Part shown: in pieces, positions 35,704 through 46,506 of the stretch | Numbering within the stretch: the stretch's first letter is position 1 | Layout: each line of letters begins with the position of its first letter | Source of the DNA: Corylus avellana | Taxonomy: Eukaryota > Streptophyta > Magnoliopsida > Fagales > Betulaceae | Assembly: GCF_901000735.1 (NCBI RefSeq) | Contig: NC_081551.1 | Location: 15,498,906 to 15,562,905, forward strand | Length of the DNA: 64,000 nt | Direction: 5' to 3' | Program-made: the position numbers and the translations under genes | The notes under the pieces: model-generated | Told to the model about the DNA's origin: nothing | What the model saw: only the letters and a program-made list of their open reading frames with translations | Database searches by the model: none

Positions 35704-35901
35704 TTGTATCAAATTCTAAGCCTGTACAAAACCCAAGGCTCCTATCATGCTTCCTATGAAAATAGTATAAGACTAAAGAAGTGTGCTTTGGAGGGCCTTA
35801 TGTAGCCCGACTCCAATGGCTTAATCCAATTACTTTTAGGTTAGGCAGTTTAAAGTATTTTTCCCTAAAAAATATGTTTTGTGTTTTGAGAATACAAGAC
35901 A

Positions 35902-35902
35902 A

Positions 35903-35944
<42 letters not shown>
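35902..35944. repeat. (AAT)n microsatellite
   Basis: About 14 pure AAT units. Confidence 0.95.
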
Positions 35945-35945
<1 letters not shown>

Positions 35946-36172
35946 TGACAAACACCTGTTTTAAAAACAACCAAACTGGGCCATATCAGAAAGAGGTGAA
36001 ATCCTAATATCCGAAAGATAAAGGGGCGGGACCAACAGAGAGGGCTTCAGAAATATTTTTTAAAGCCTAAAATATGGAATTATCAACAATAACAAAAACC
36101 ATTAAAACTCTTCCTAGAGTAGAGGGCTTCATGTTATTAGAGGATTTTGAAGGTTGATGAGAACACGTATTC

Positions 36173-36390
36173 AAATACAAAGGCAAGTAAAAATGAACAT
36201 GCATAATTTTGAAGCCTATAATGTTTTTAGAATTTGCACATAAAAAATTAAAAAAAAAAAAATTTTTTGGACTACATCACCAAAATATTCACAAGTTCAA
36301 ACACTTGTCCTAATCTCACAAGTCACAATCACAAAAAGAAGAAAAAATAACATTCCTTTAACAGCATTATACATTGTAGTGATCTTCTTT
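36173..36390. repeat. Dispersed 215-bp repeat, copy 1
   Basis: Same orientation and close similarity to 38168-38380. Shared words include ACAAAGGCAAGTAAAAATG and GAACATGCATAATTTTGAAG. An A-rich run sits at the same place in both. Confidence 0.85.
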
Positions 36391-36703
36391 CAATGAAGTG
36401 CTTGAATAAGAACATAAAGAAACCTATTGTTGTAACTCTCTTTGCTCCAGGCACTTCCTTATTGCTTGATTTTTTCACTAAATCTACTTACACCTGCAAT
36501 TGAACATAAATTAGCACTGATAACAGATAGACTTCTCAACCGTAGTTTGTCAATGAACTACTTCAATAAGAGAGATGCGTTCTAGCTTACAAATAATAGA
36601 ACTCTCTTAGCTCAGCCTATCACAAATTCTTGGCCATCTCCTAACGACCCCTAGTCTAGTTAAAACACAATTACATTGTAAAATAGACCAAGAAGCTACG
36701 GGC

Positions 36704-36980
36704 TGTCCGGACGGTAAGTCGGCTCGTTTGGATGGGGCTCTTAAAACACGGGAAAATTGATTGTCGTACACGGATGTCTGGACGAGGAGTATGTTTGTCC
36801 GGACGGGGCTAGGGCAACATCGCTAACTTGAGACTTTAGGCATAGCGTGTCTGGAAGGGATGCAGATGGCTTGCAGACGGCGTTGCCTTGAAGCTCTCGG
36901 GAACTCGTGTCCGGACGGGCTTGCTTCTTGTCTAGACAGCTTAGCATGGAGATCGAAATTTTTCTCGGGATATCGCGTCT
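36704..36980. repeat. Cluster of GTCCGGACGG motifs
   Basis: Seven copies or near-copies (GTCCGGACGG, GTCTGGACG, GTCTAGAC) occur within 275 bp at irregular 25-70 bp spacing in GC-richer DNA. The core TCCGGA is palindromic. Confidence 0.8.
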
Positions 36981-37447
36981 GGACGGCCTTTCTCTGAGTG
37001 AGGACAATCTTGCATTAGGGATGATTCTTGCTACTTTCGAATTTAGCCAACAAAAAAACTAATAGAGGGCAATAGGTTAACTTCTTTATAAATGATAGCC
37101 ACCAAGTATCTTGTAGACTGTTAAGAACTTGTAGATGATATGTTTAGGAGTTTACCAGTGACAAGAGTTTTGCCTAAGATTTTTGGCCGCTAGATATCCA
37201 CAATGTAGTGTAGGGCTACATGCTTTGTTGACAAAGATTTCTACCTACATGCAATTGAGATCTAGAGGCCTCCTTGTACTGTAGCTAAAGCTTCTAATTT
37301 TAGAGATTTTCTACTTCTAACTTGAAGAAAATGTCAAATATATATATATAGCTAAGAACATTACTAAAATTTCATAGACAAATATGGATAATGATAACCA
37401 AGGAAAATTTATATATATAAATCATTAAGTGTTTAAATATAAATTTA

Positions 37448-37928
37448 GGGGAAACTTCACTTTAAACTCTTGAATTATCGTACGTTTTGACAAGCTCCCT
37501 CAAACTTCAAAACCTTTTAATTTGAACCCCTCCGTCAGATTTTAAACGTTAAAAGTGAGACAATGATGTTTATACCCTTGACTTTTTTTATAAAATTCCA
37601 AATTTACCCTTAATTCCAAATTAAAAAAAAAAAAAATAAAGTTAAAAAAATGGTTCAAGGTCTGGCCTTATGACAAGTGGGTCAAGCTATCCCCACTCGG
37701 ATCTAGCCAGACCCACGGGTCTTTTTTTTTTTTCTTTTTCTTCTTTGCTTTTTTTTAAAAAAAAAAAGAAAAAAGAAAAAAGAAAATTAGACATATTTTG
37801 GTCTTTTTAGGTATTGTTGTTAGAAGATTACAGCTAAATCTGATGGAGGGGTTCAAATTAATAGGTTTTGAAGTTTTGTGGGCTTGTCAAAACCCACGAT
37901 AATTCAGGGGTCTAAAGTGAAGTTTCCC
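37448..37928. mobile_element. Mutator-type MITE with perfect 9-bp target duplication
   Basis: The ends GGGGAAACTTCACTTTA and TAAAGTGAAGTTTCCC start inverted repeats of about 100 bp. ATAAATTTA is present on both sides (37439-37447 and 37929-37937), the 9-bp size of Mutator-type insertion. The 481-bp element encodes nothing and has A/T tracts and a CAGACCCACGGGTC patch in the centre. Confidence 0.9.
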
Positions 37929-38167
37929 ATAAATTTATATACATAAATAATTTTGATGAGTACAAACTACAAACATTTCTATTAAATTCTTAGAATTGAG
38001 TTCAAACATATATGTAATTTTTTGCATTTGTTTCGGTGTAAAAAAAGTGATTTTTACACATTTTATTGATTGGTGCGCCTAGACAATATTAGTCAACAGA
38101 ACCGCTTCTTGATCATCTTAAATGGCAATATGATTAACCTTGTATAGGGAAGTAAATTAACTTATTC

Positions 38168-38380
38168 GGTGCAAATCAAATACAAAGGCAAGTAAAAATG
38201 AACATGCATAATTTTGAAGCTTATAACGTTTTTAGAATTTGCACATGAAAAAAAAAAAAAAAAAAAACACATTTTTGGACTACATCTCCAAAATAGTCAC
38301 AAGTTCAATAACACTTGTCACAATCTCACAATCACAAAAAGATGAAAACATATTGCTTTGGCAGCATTAGACATTGTTAG
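38168..38380. repeat. Dispersed 215-bp repeat, copy 2
   Basis: Direct copy of 36173-36390, with a 20-bp A tract at 38249-38267 where copy 1 has a shorter A-rich run. Confidence 0.85.
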
Positions 38381-38599
38381 ATTGCTTACCCTGGCTGTCA
38401 ACTTCCTATGATAACCGTTGCAACTAAAAAGCTTCTTCATGCTCCGGCATTCTGCAGAGCATTCTGCACTTCTCATGTGATTATCTCTTGGTTTGGGTCA
38501 ACTTTGCTCACAAATTTGCCATTTTTAAATTTGAATTACATAATACCATTAAAAAGATTAAAAAAAAAAACAATTTGTTTATAAATTTTTTTATGTATA

Positions 38600-39640
38600 T
38601 GGTTGTGTTTAGAATCCCATAGGCATTTTCTTGAAGGGGTCAGCCAGCCTACAGCCCCCGAAACTTTTGGGATGAGTCAAATTCCTCAGCACGCAGTCCA
38701 ACAATTTAGCACAAATAGTGCGAAGGCAATCGTCAATATATTTATCAATTTTTGCATGATTCACATCCGGTGTCTGTCATTAAATAACAAATAAAAACTG
38801 CATTGTTATATTATATGAAATTAAATTATTTAATTAAAAGAATAAAAAAAAATTACCGGATTGTTCTCATTGAAGTGAAAGTGAGCATTTCAAATAAGTG
38901 ATGGAATATCATTGTAATACCGTACTGAATTCTTGTAAGGGATATTGCGTTTCAAATATCAATAGACACACATTTAGTGATTGAGCATGTTAGTCCAATC
39001 ATGTAGCCCATACTCAGTTTCGACCAGATTTTGTTCTTCAACAAATGTATCGTAATTCTCGTCCCATGTTGCCTTATCAATTATATAAAACTTGATCTGT
39101 CACGGGAATCGAAGAATGTTGGATGAAAAAGTTGAAAGAAACTGTAATCATTCATGTCCTCTAAATCCTTCGACTTCACCATGTTGGAAAAAATTTCAGA
39201 AAAAACTAAAATCATACCCTTCGATAGACACTGAAGCCTCTTCAAGTCAACATACAAATTGTTTTGCAGTATTTTGGACATCAGTCACCTGAGCTGTAGT
39301 GTATCGAGCATTATCCCTTCCCTCAGTTGAGTATCATTTTCTGCGTGAATTGGATTTAAAGCAAATATCACATTTAGATAGTGACCGATCCTCATACTCT
39401 TTGAGATATTTTCATAGTAATAGCGTCCAAGGTGAAAGCTACGAAGCTTGTTACTTGTGAGCTATTTGGCACAAGAATAGTATTTCGTTATCGTCAAATT
39501 CAGTAACGTTGTTATTTTTGCGACAGTACTTGATGAAATCCCAACACCAGGAATGTTTTTGAACGTACTGCCATTGATCAAACGTCATGATTTTTGTACA
39601 CTTTAAGGAGTTATGAATTATAAAAAGTGCAAATGTCAAA
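38600..39640 (-). pseudogene. Degenerate unrecognised coding sequence
   Basis: Several short minus-strand stretches have coding-like composition, in more than one frame and split by stops: about 39640-39460 (FDQWQYVQKHSWCWDFI), about 39060-38990 (WDENYDTFVEEQNLVETEYG) and about 38760-38610 (IDDCLRTICAKLLDCVL). I do not recognise a family. It could be a dead host gene or part of a transposon. The region sits just before the tandem array at 39.6 kb. Confidence 0.3.
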
Positions 39641-42180
39641 TAAAAAATTTCAATAAAATAGAATCACATAATTTCAGAGGACTTTTAAGGTATTAAAAAG
39701 TTTTAGATTGCTATGATTTTTGGATATGTTGTGAGCATTTGAATGAAGAAAATTTTAAGTCAAATTTCGTGTCATTTGGAGTTAAATTGAAAAAGTTATG
39801 ATTGTTCTAAGCTTGAAATGTCAAGGTGTTAAAAAGTTAATTGGACTCAAAATGTATGGAATTTGTGAGTGGGTTAATGATCACATTTGGTCACAATTTT
39901 TGGATATGTTGTGGGCATTTGAATGAAGAAAACTTCAAGTCAATTCCGCGTCATTTGAAGTTAAATTGGAAACGTTATGATTTTTTCAAGCTTGAAAAAT
40001 TAAGCTGTAGTTTGTTAAACACCACCCCCAAATACTATTCACTTCATTTTTTCAAAAATAACATCAAAGCATTTTCCTTTTTTATATTACATCATTTACT
40101 TCTTACTACTATTTAAATAAAAAATATTACTATAAAACAATTTCTTTCTACATTTCAATACAACTTTTTTACTTTTTTATACCAATCATTATTTTTTATT
40201 TTATTTTACTTTTTTACAAAAAGTGTAAACATTGCCTTTATGTGTGACAAACACCATCTGCGTGGTCCCCAAAAATTTCTTTGGCTTCACATGAAAGTTT
40301 TCACATGAAGCTCTCCCTTTCAAGGCTTAACATATATAAATATATATTATGTCTATATATGTTTGAAATCCTATTTCCTAATATGCCATCTACTTACTTC
40401 TATGTATTACGATTTTATTATTCGTATTGTTTACTAATGACAATTATTTTACTATTCTCAAGGCTTGGCCTTTCCTAACGAAATTCAACCTAAAAAGCTC
40501 AAACGTTTCAAGCCTAAAATTCTCAAGCCTGTTTGGGATGTGATTCCAATTCTCTGTGATTTTGTTAATCGGTTAGTAAATTCTCTTTGGTTCCCGCTTT
40601 TCCAATGTCTCAAGGAAAGACAAGCCTTGAGTTGCTCAAAGCCAGCCTTGACTTGTAGCCTTTGCTCAAGGATTTTGAAATGGAGAGGAACCGGTTAGGC
40701 CAAATAAGAGTGCAAAATGGTCTTTAAAAAATTAAAAAGACCATTTTGCCCTCATATATTATACTAACTTGTTGCTCAAGGCCTGACCCTTCCTATTTAA
40801 AGCATGCTACTTTTGCCCATTCCCTTCATATTTTCCCTAATTCTCTACTAATGGTGCTCATCATCTCTTGCAATCCCACATTTTCACTCTCGTCTGGTTT
40901 CCTTATTCCGCCTACACAACCAATAAATGAAATGGTTTTAGTGTATTACAGAATAATGAGAAATGAAGATTTTGAAAGTAGTTTCATGATTTTTGTATAC
41001 TTTCAAGAGTTATGATTTTTAAAAAGTGTAAATGTCAAAGTAGAAATTCCAATAAAATCGAACCACAGAATTTCAGGGGACTTTTTAGGTATTAAAAGGT
41101 TTTGGATTGGTATGATTTTTGGATATGTTGTGAACATTTGAAAGAAGAAAATTTTAAGTCAAATTTTGTATCATTTGGAGTTAAATTGAAAGAGTTAAAA
41201 TTTTTCTAAGCTTGAAAGGTCAATGTGTCAAACAGTTAAAATGACTCAAAATGTATGGCCCTCTACTTACTTCTATGTCTTACAATATTATTATTCTTGT
41301 TTTCTACTAATGGCATTTACTTTATTATTCTCAAGGCCTGGCTCTTCCTAACGAAATTAAACCTAAAAAGACCAAGCATTTTAAGCAAAAAATTCTCAAC
41401 TCGGTTTGGGATGTGATTCTAATTCTCTGTAATTTTGTTAATAAGTTCGTAAATTATCAATTGCTTTCTCAATGTCTCAAGGCAGTGCAAGCCTTGAGTT
41501 GCTCAAGGCAAGGCCAGCCTTGACTTGCTCAAGGCCAACTCTGAGTTGCTCAAGGCAAGCCTTGAGTTACTCAACCAAATGGAGATGATTTTGAAATGGA
41601 GAGGAACCAGTTAGGCCAAAAGAGAGGGAAAAATGGTCTTTAAAAAATTGAAAAGACCATTATGTCCTCCTATATTATACTAACTTATTGCTCAAGGCAT
41701 AACCCTTCCTATTTAAAGCATGCATGCTTTTGCTCATTCCCTTCATATTTTCCCTAATTGTCTACTAATGACGCTCATCATCTCCTGCAAACCTACATTT
41801 TCACTTTCGTTTGGTTTCCTTATTCCGCCTACACGGCCAATAAATGAAATGGTTTTAAGGTATTATAGAATAATGAGAAATGAAGATTTTGAAAGTAGTT
41901 TCATGATTTTTGTACACTTCAAGGAGTTATGATTTTTAAAAAGAGCAAATGTCAAAGCAGAAATTCCAATAAAATAGAACCACAGAATTTCAGGGGACTT
42001 TTAAGGTATTAAAAAGTTTTGGATGGGTATGATTTTTGGATATGTTGTGAGCATTTGAATGAAGAAAATTTTAAGTCAAATTTCTTGTAAATGAAATTTG
42101 AGCTTTATGTTTAAGTTTGATGTGCCTTCGAAGCAACCGTTTTTTTTTAAATTATTTTATTTATTTATTTATTTTTTTTA
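39570..42180. repeat. Tandem array of about 0.9-kb units (satellite-like), truncated by Copia insertion
   Basis: Blocks containing ATGATTTTTGGATATGTTGTG recur at about 39710, 39890, 41115 and 42030. The longer block with TTGCTCAAGG.CTGACCCTTCC, CTTATTCCGCCTACAC and CAGAATAATGAGAAATGAAG occurs at 40770-41015 and 41690-41935, about 920 bp apart. The last unit is cut at 42180 by the Copia 5' LTR. Internal short repeats of GCCTTGAGTTGCTCAAGG lie at 41480-41580. Confidence 0.8.
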
Positions 42181-42464
42181 TGGTGCATAGGATGATCACA
42201 CTATTACAAGTGTGGTCATCCACACACCAGATTGTATAATATTTACAGGAAGGTAATAAACTTCTAGGTGGAGGTAACTGGTCAAGAGTTGAGATTGAGA
42301 CTCTATAAATAGAGTCCCATGAGAATACAAATAGTAACCGAATCTATATTTTACGTATGTTAGTTTGTGTTCTCAAGTTCTCTTGTTCTCCACTGGATTT
42401 TCACCATAATAGGAGAAATCCTTTCTGAAGATTATTCTACGATTTCTACAGTCAAAATCCTTCA
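42181..42464 (+). repeat. 5' LTR of the Copia element
   Basis: 284 bp, TG...CA. It includes a TATAAATA promoter-like box at about 42304. It is visibly diverged from the 3' LTR (50263-50534), with substitutions and indels, so the insertion is not recent. Confidence 0.85.
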
Positions 42465-42480
42465 GTGGTATGAGAGCACA

Positions 42481-44330
42481 GTACTATGGATGACAAAGAG
42501 AAGATTGAAGAAAAATAAGAAACGATTGAAGATCCTCAAATTCTTTTGTCTGAAATTTATCAAACGATTCAAAGACAGATAATCGGTTTAGCCTCTTATG
42601 TGGCTTTCTACAATCTGCATCAGTCTTTGCATAAGCTAGAGGAAAAACCACTTGTAATTTCTGTGGGTGGTTTGAGATATACAAGCAGTATAGATGCTTT
42701 GAGGAGAACATATATGTTTGAACAAAAGTATTAGAGAAATTTCTCAATCTCTCTTTAGATGATTCTGAGAAAATTTTTCCCCAAAAATCTACTTTGGACA
42801 TCTTTGAAAATGCATCTCCATAAGCAAATCTTGCTTTAGGAAAGAGTGAGGAAAAAGAAGAAAATTCGAAGGTGACTTCATCTGATGAATTTAATTCATT
42901 GCTCCATGGGAAGAAGAAGATCCAGAGTAAGAAAACCTAGAAGAAGAAGTATCAAATCTTGAAGAAAAGGAAGAAGATTCAGAGCAAAAAGGAAATCTGG
43001 AGGAAGAAGATGACGGACTGCAGAAAAGAAAAAGAAAAATTCGTAACTGCCCCAGCCCCAAATGACATCGTTTCACCCTGTAAGAAGGGGACTGCTCCAG
43101 ACGACGTCGTTCTGCACTGCAAGGTTAGTAGTGATTTCGGTTCATTTCAAAACGACGTCGTCCTATGTAAACGGAACGACGCCGTTTTGGGCATCATCAA
43201 ACAGGCACCTTCCAGTGCCTGTTCTGAAACCGACGCCGTTCCAGTGGACCGGGACGACACTGTTTTGGTCTTGGATTGGGTCAACCGACCCGCTCCACGC
43301 ATTATGGAGTATGCCCAAAAGAAATATCACAACCTGATTCATCAACCCCTCCGCTCAAGCCCAAAGAGGAAACACATGGCCCTAAAGTCCGTGTTGAGAG
43401 CCAAAGCCTAGATCAAAAAACCCTAGGTTGAAGCCCATGCTGATGCCCTGCCCGCTGGAACGCGACCTTCTGAAGCTCGATCCGTTACACAACAACCCGC
43501 GCCGCTGAAGCCTGAACCACCAATCTAGCCGTACCCAATAACCGGTCTGGGATTCAACCCGAGCTTCAGCTCACACGTCAAGAAATTTGGCTTCAACAGA
43601 CATGGTCCAACCCAACAAACAACCGGCCGGTTCAAGGCAAATTTTGTGATTTTACCCGTTCAGGCTCGTTTCAGCCCCGATTTGGTATGTTAAAAAACCA
43701 TTGGAAAGTTAATTCAAAGGGCTACAACTCTATAGGTTTTGTTTCTAATAATTTCAATAATTTTCAGCATTATAATCATAGAAATAATTGGGAAAGAGGA
43801 GAGTCTTCTATTCAAAGCCATTGAAGCATGAACCGGAGGTTCATCCGACCTTGTTGGTTGGCTCCAAGTCAACACAAGGAGGTTGCGTTCACTATTCCAT
43901 ATTTGGCTAGAGCAGAGATCTCATCTGACAGACGCCTGAGGGGTCCAAATCTTTTAAGGATTGTTAAGACCGTTGAGCAGAGCCCTAAGGACACGTGGCC
44001 TACAAGCATATACCGTTTTCCGAGGACGGGTGAATGGGTCAGTCCACCAGATCCAGATTTTGGATATTATAGAGGCTACCTAAACACAAACAAGGCGTGT
44101 CTGACGTATCCCGGAAATAATTGATATTTTAGCTGTTGTTGTTATTTTTGTTATTATTTTTATTTTCATAGACAATATTGGTTTGTAATGATAATTAGAA
44201 TCACAGACAATTATTTAGTTTGTAATAATTGTTACAATTATTCAGACAATTGTAAAAATTGTATTGAAAAATTTTAAATTTAAATATTATTATTATTTGT
44301 TGTTATATCTACTTTCTAAAATGGCTATTA
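42481..44330 (+). other. Long leader of the Copia element between primer site and gag
   Basis: About 1.8 kb with a Lys/Glu-rich decayed frame (42490-43020), a cluster of ACGACGTCGTT motifs (43061-43268) and Pro-rich, GC-rich DNA (43430-43660). An open frame of 98 codons at 43828-44124 is unrecognised. None of this matches a standard Copia protein, so it is either a family-specific leader or inserted sequence. Confidence 0.5.
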
Positions 44331-46500
44331 ATGGTAGCATTGATTTCTTTAGAGTCGAAAGTATCAATGAGATGAATTTTAGAATGTAAAAACGACACAT
44401 TACTTATGTACATACACATGAGAAAACACAATACATCGTCACATTTGAGAAGCTCAATCCAGCTAACCTGAATGATGTAGAAGCCAAAAAGAAACATGGA
44501 AAATGGACGGAAGACGACTTAATGGAAAGAGCCACACTTCTTCACAATATGAAGGACAACATCATTCCTCTATTCGAAAGTTACAAGTCTATAAAAGAAA
44601 TGATGGAAGCACTGGAGACAAAGTATGGCCCAAGATCTGACACACACGTACAGTTGCTACTAGATAAATACAACTGTGCACGTATGAGTGAAAATGACTA
44701 TGTGGGCGAATTTGTAAATCCAATGGAATTAATTGTAAAGGAGCTTGCAAATGCTAGTCATCCTGTGTCAGATGAAATGTAGGTGACGACCATACTCAAC
44801 TGCCTCCCCTTATGATGGGAACATGTGGTGACTTCTTTAACACTTAGTGGAAAATAAGTCTCCATGGTTTCTCTACTAGTGCTACTCGTTGATAAGTGCT
44901 GAATATTACATATTCTAGCCCCGTAATTCACATATGGTAATCTCTTAGTTTTGTTATTATTTGATGTTTTGTGTCATTTTTTGTGTTTTCTTTTAGTTTT
45001 TAGGTTTTTGAAGAAAAAAAAGCATTTCTGGAAAGTTCCGAGCTTAAAGGACAATTTGGGAGAAAAGTTGGAAGTTAAGGGATCGAACACATGCAGATCA
45101 GGATCGAGTGGGTCTACGCTCGATCGCACAAGCCACTAGGATCGAGCGCATCCGCGCTCGATCGCACAAGCAGAAGGCTCAAGCGCAGAAGAGGAGAGAT
45201 CAAGCGCAAACGTGTGCTCGAGCGCACGATCGAGTGCACTCAACGCCCAGCATGTAGCCGGACTCCTTTTTCACTCCAGATTGGGTTTTCAGTCTCCTTT
45301 TTGGACTAGGAGGCTGACCTACTGTTTTAATAGAGTTTCTAGGGTTTCTCATAATTCTATAAATAGGTCTCTAAGCATTGAGAAAAGATAGAAAATCTTG
45401 GGGAGAGGAATTGGAGCTACTTCAAGAAGGCGTTTTCGGTTTCTTCTTTTCCTTTTTATTTTAATTATGTGTAGCTATTATTTTTGTTAGGAGCTAGATT
45501 GAAGCCTTAGTCATGTCTTTTAGGATTTCAATATTGGCGCCTTTGCTGCAATTATATTTGAGTACTTAACTTGATTATTTTTTGTTTAATCGAATTCCTC
45601 ATATGAATGTGCCTAATTAATATATGGATGTGTTTGGATTTGTTATTTATATCAATTTGGATGACTGAATCCTGGGCATAATAGATTGACAAAAGAATCT
45701 CTTCACAGGTTCTTAGATTAATCAACATGGAAAACTGGGAGTAGATACTATGCCTTAGGTTTCATGTGTTTGTCGATTTCCATAAATTTATGCTTTCTTG
45801 AAGAACAATTTAGTAGATACCATGATAAATCCTTTGAGAAAGAAAAGAATTAGAGTAGATACAATGCCTAATTTGTTACTTAGGGAGATCAATAGCTTAA
45901 GGAGTAGATATCATGCCCTTAGGTTGGCAAACATTAAGTATATCGATATAATTGTTAGCATTAGCATATTGTTATCTTAATTAGGTGTGATTAGCGGTGG
46001 ATGTCAAAACCCTAACCCTAGTTCTTATTTTTATCTTTTATTACCTTTTTATTTTATTATTAAATTTCATCTGTGATAATTGGTTTAATTTCATTAATTA
46101 AATAGGAAATTACTTTTAAACATAATTTACCAATTCTCCTGGGAATGATTTCGTATTTGCCTACTATACTATTGTTTTGATTTTGTGCACTTGCGAGTAA
46201 AACATACCGAATATTTGCCTATTAATTTAGGTAGGTATTTGGCACAACACTCGTACTCGAAGAAGAGAGAATGAAAAGAAGAAGGCGAGAGGGAACATCA
46301 AGCAATTTGATGATGGCCCAAAACATACCTTAGACCGTTAGAGCTCCAACATTCAGAGGCAAGCACAAAAAGCTTAAAAGAAAATGGAAGGGAGAGCCAA
46401 AAGGTAAAGTCAAAACTAAAGGACCATGGTTCAAATGTGAAAAAGTTGGACACTTTAAATCAAATTGTCCAAAAATCCATGGCGATAAAGACAGAAGGAG
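44331..46500 (+). pseudogene. Copia gag (UBN2-type) interrupted by a solo LTR
   Basis: The frame at 44522-44779 (KDNIIPLFESYKSIKEMMEA, LLLDKYNCARMSENDYVGEF) matches the UBN2 gag domain of Copia elements. After the inserted solo LTR (44890-46249) gag resumes with a basic stretch and a zinc knuckle, FKCEKVGHFKSNC, at about 46430-46470. The first Cys of the CCHC knuckle is replaced by Trp (TGG). Stops and frameshifts occur on both sides of the insertion. Confidence 0.8.
44890..46249. mobile_element. Solo LTR (1360 bp) nested in Copia gag
   Basis: It starts TGATAAGTGCTGAATATTAC and ends TTTGGCACAACA (TG...CA). It is flanked by the perfect 5-bp duplication CTCGT (44885-44889 and 46250-46254). It has no coding capacity. 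The interior has several GATCGAGCGCA/GCGCTCGATCGC words (45100-45240) and four GTAGATAC/TAGATA-C-ATG words (45740-45925). Confidence 0.8.
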
Positions 46501-46506
46501 ATTGCA

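Larger units (their letters stand above)
35704..37438. other. Intergenic DNA with repeats, no gene recognised
   Basis: It contains an (AAT)n microsatellite (35902-35944), a copy of a dispersed 215-bp repeat (36173-36390; partner at 38168-38380) and a cluster of GTCCGGACGG words (36704-36975). The open frame over that cluster is low-complexity and not convincing. Confidence 0.6.

Noticed and set aside
36741..37007. 88-codon minus-strand frame
   Set aside because: It spans the GTCCGGACGG cluster, which biases the composition; no domain or codon pattern supports a gene.
43828..44124. 98-codon frame with some protein-like character
   Set aside because: It lies in the leader of a dead Copia element and has no recognisable domain; kept only as part of the leader description.
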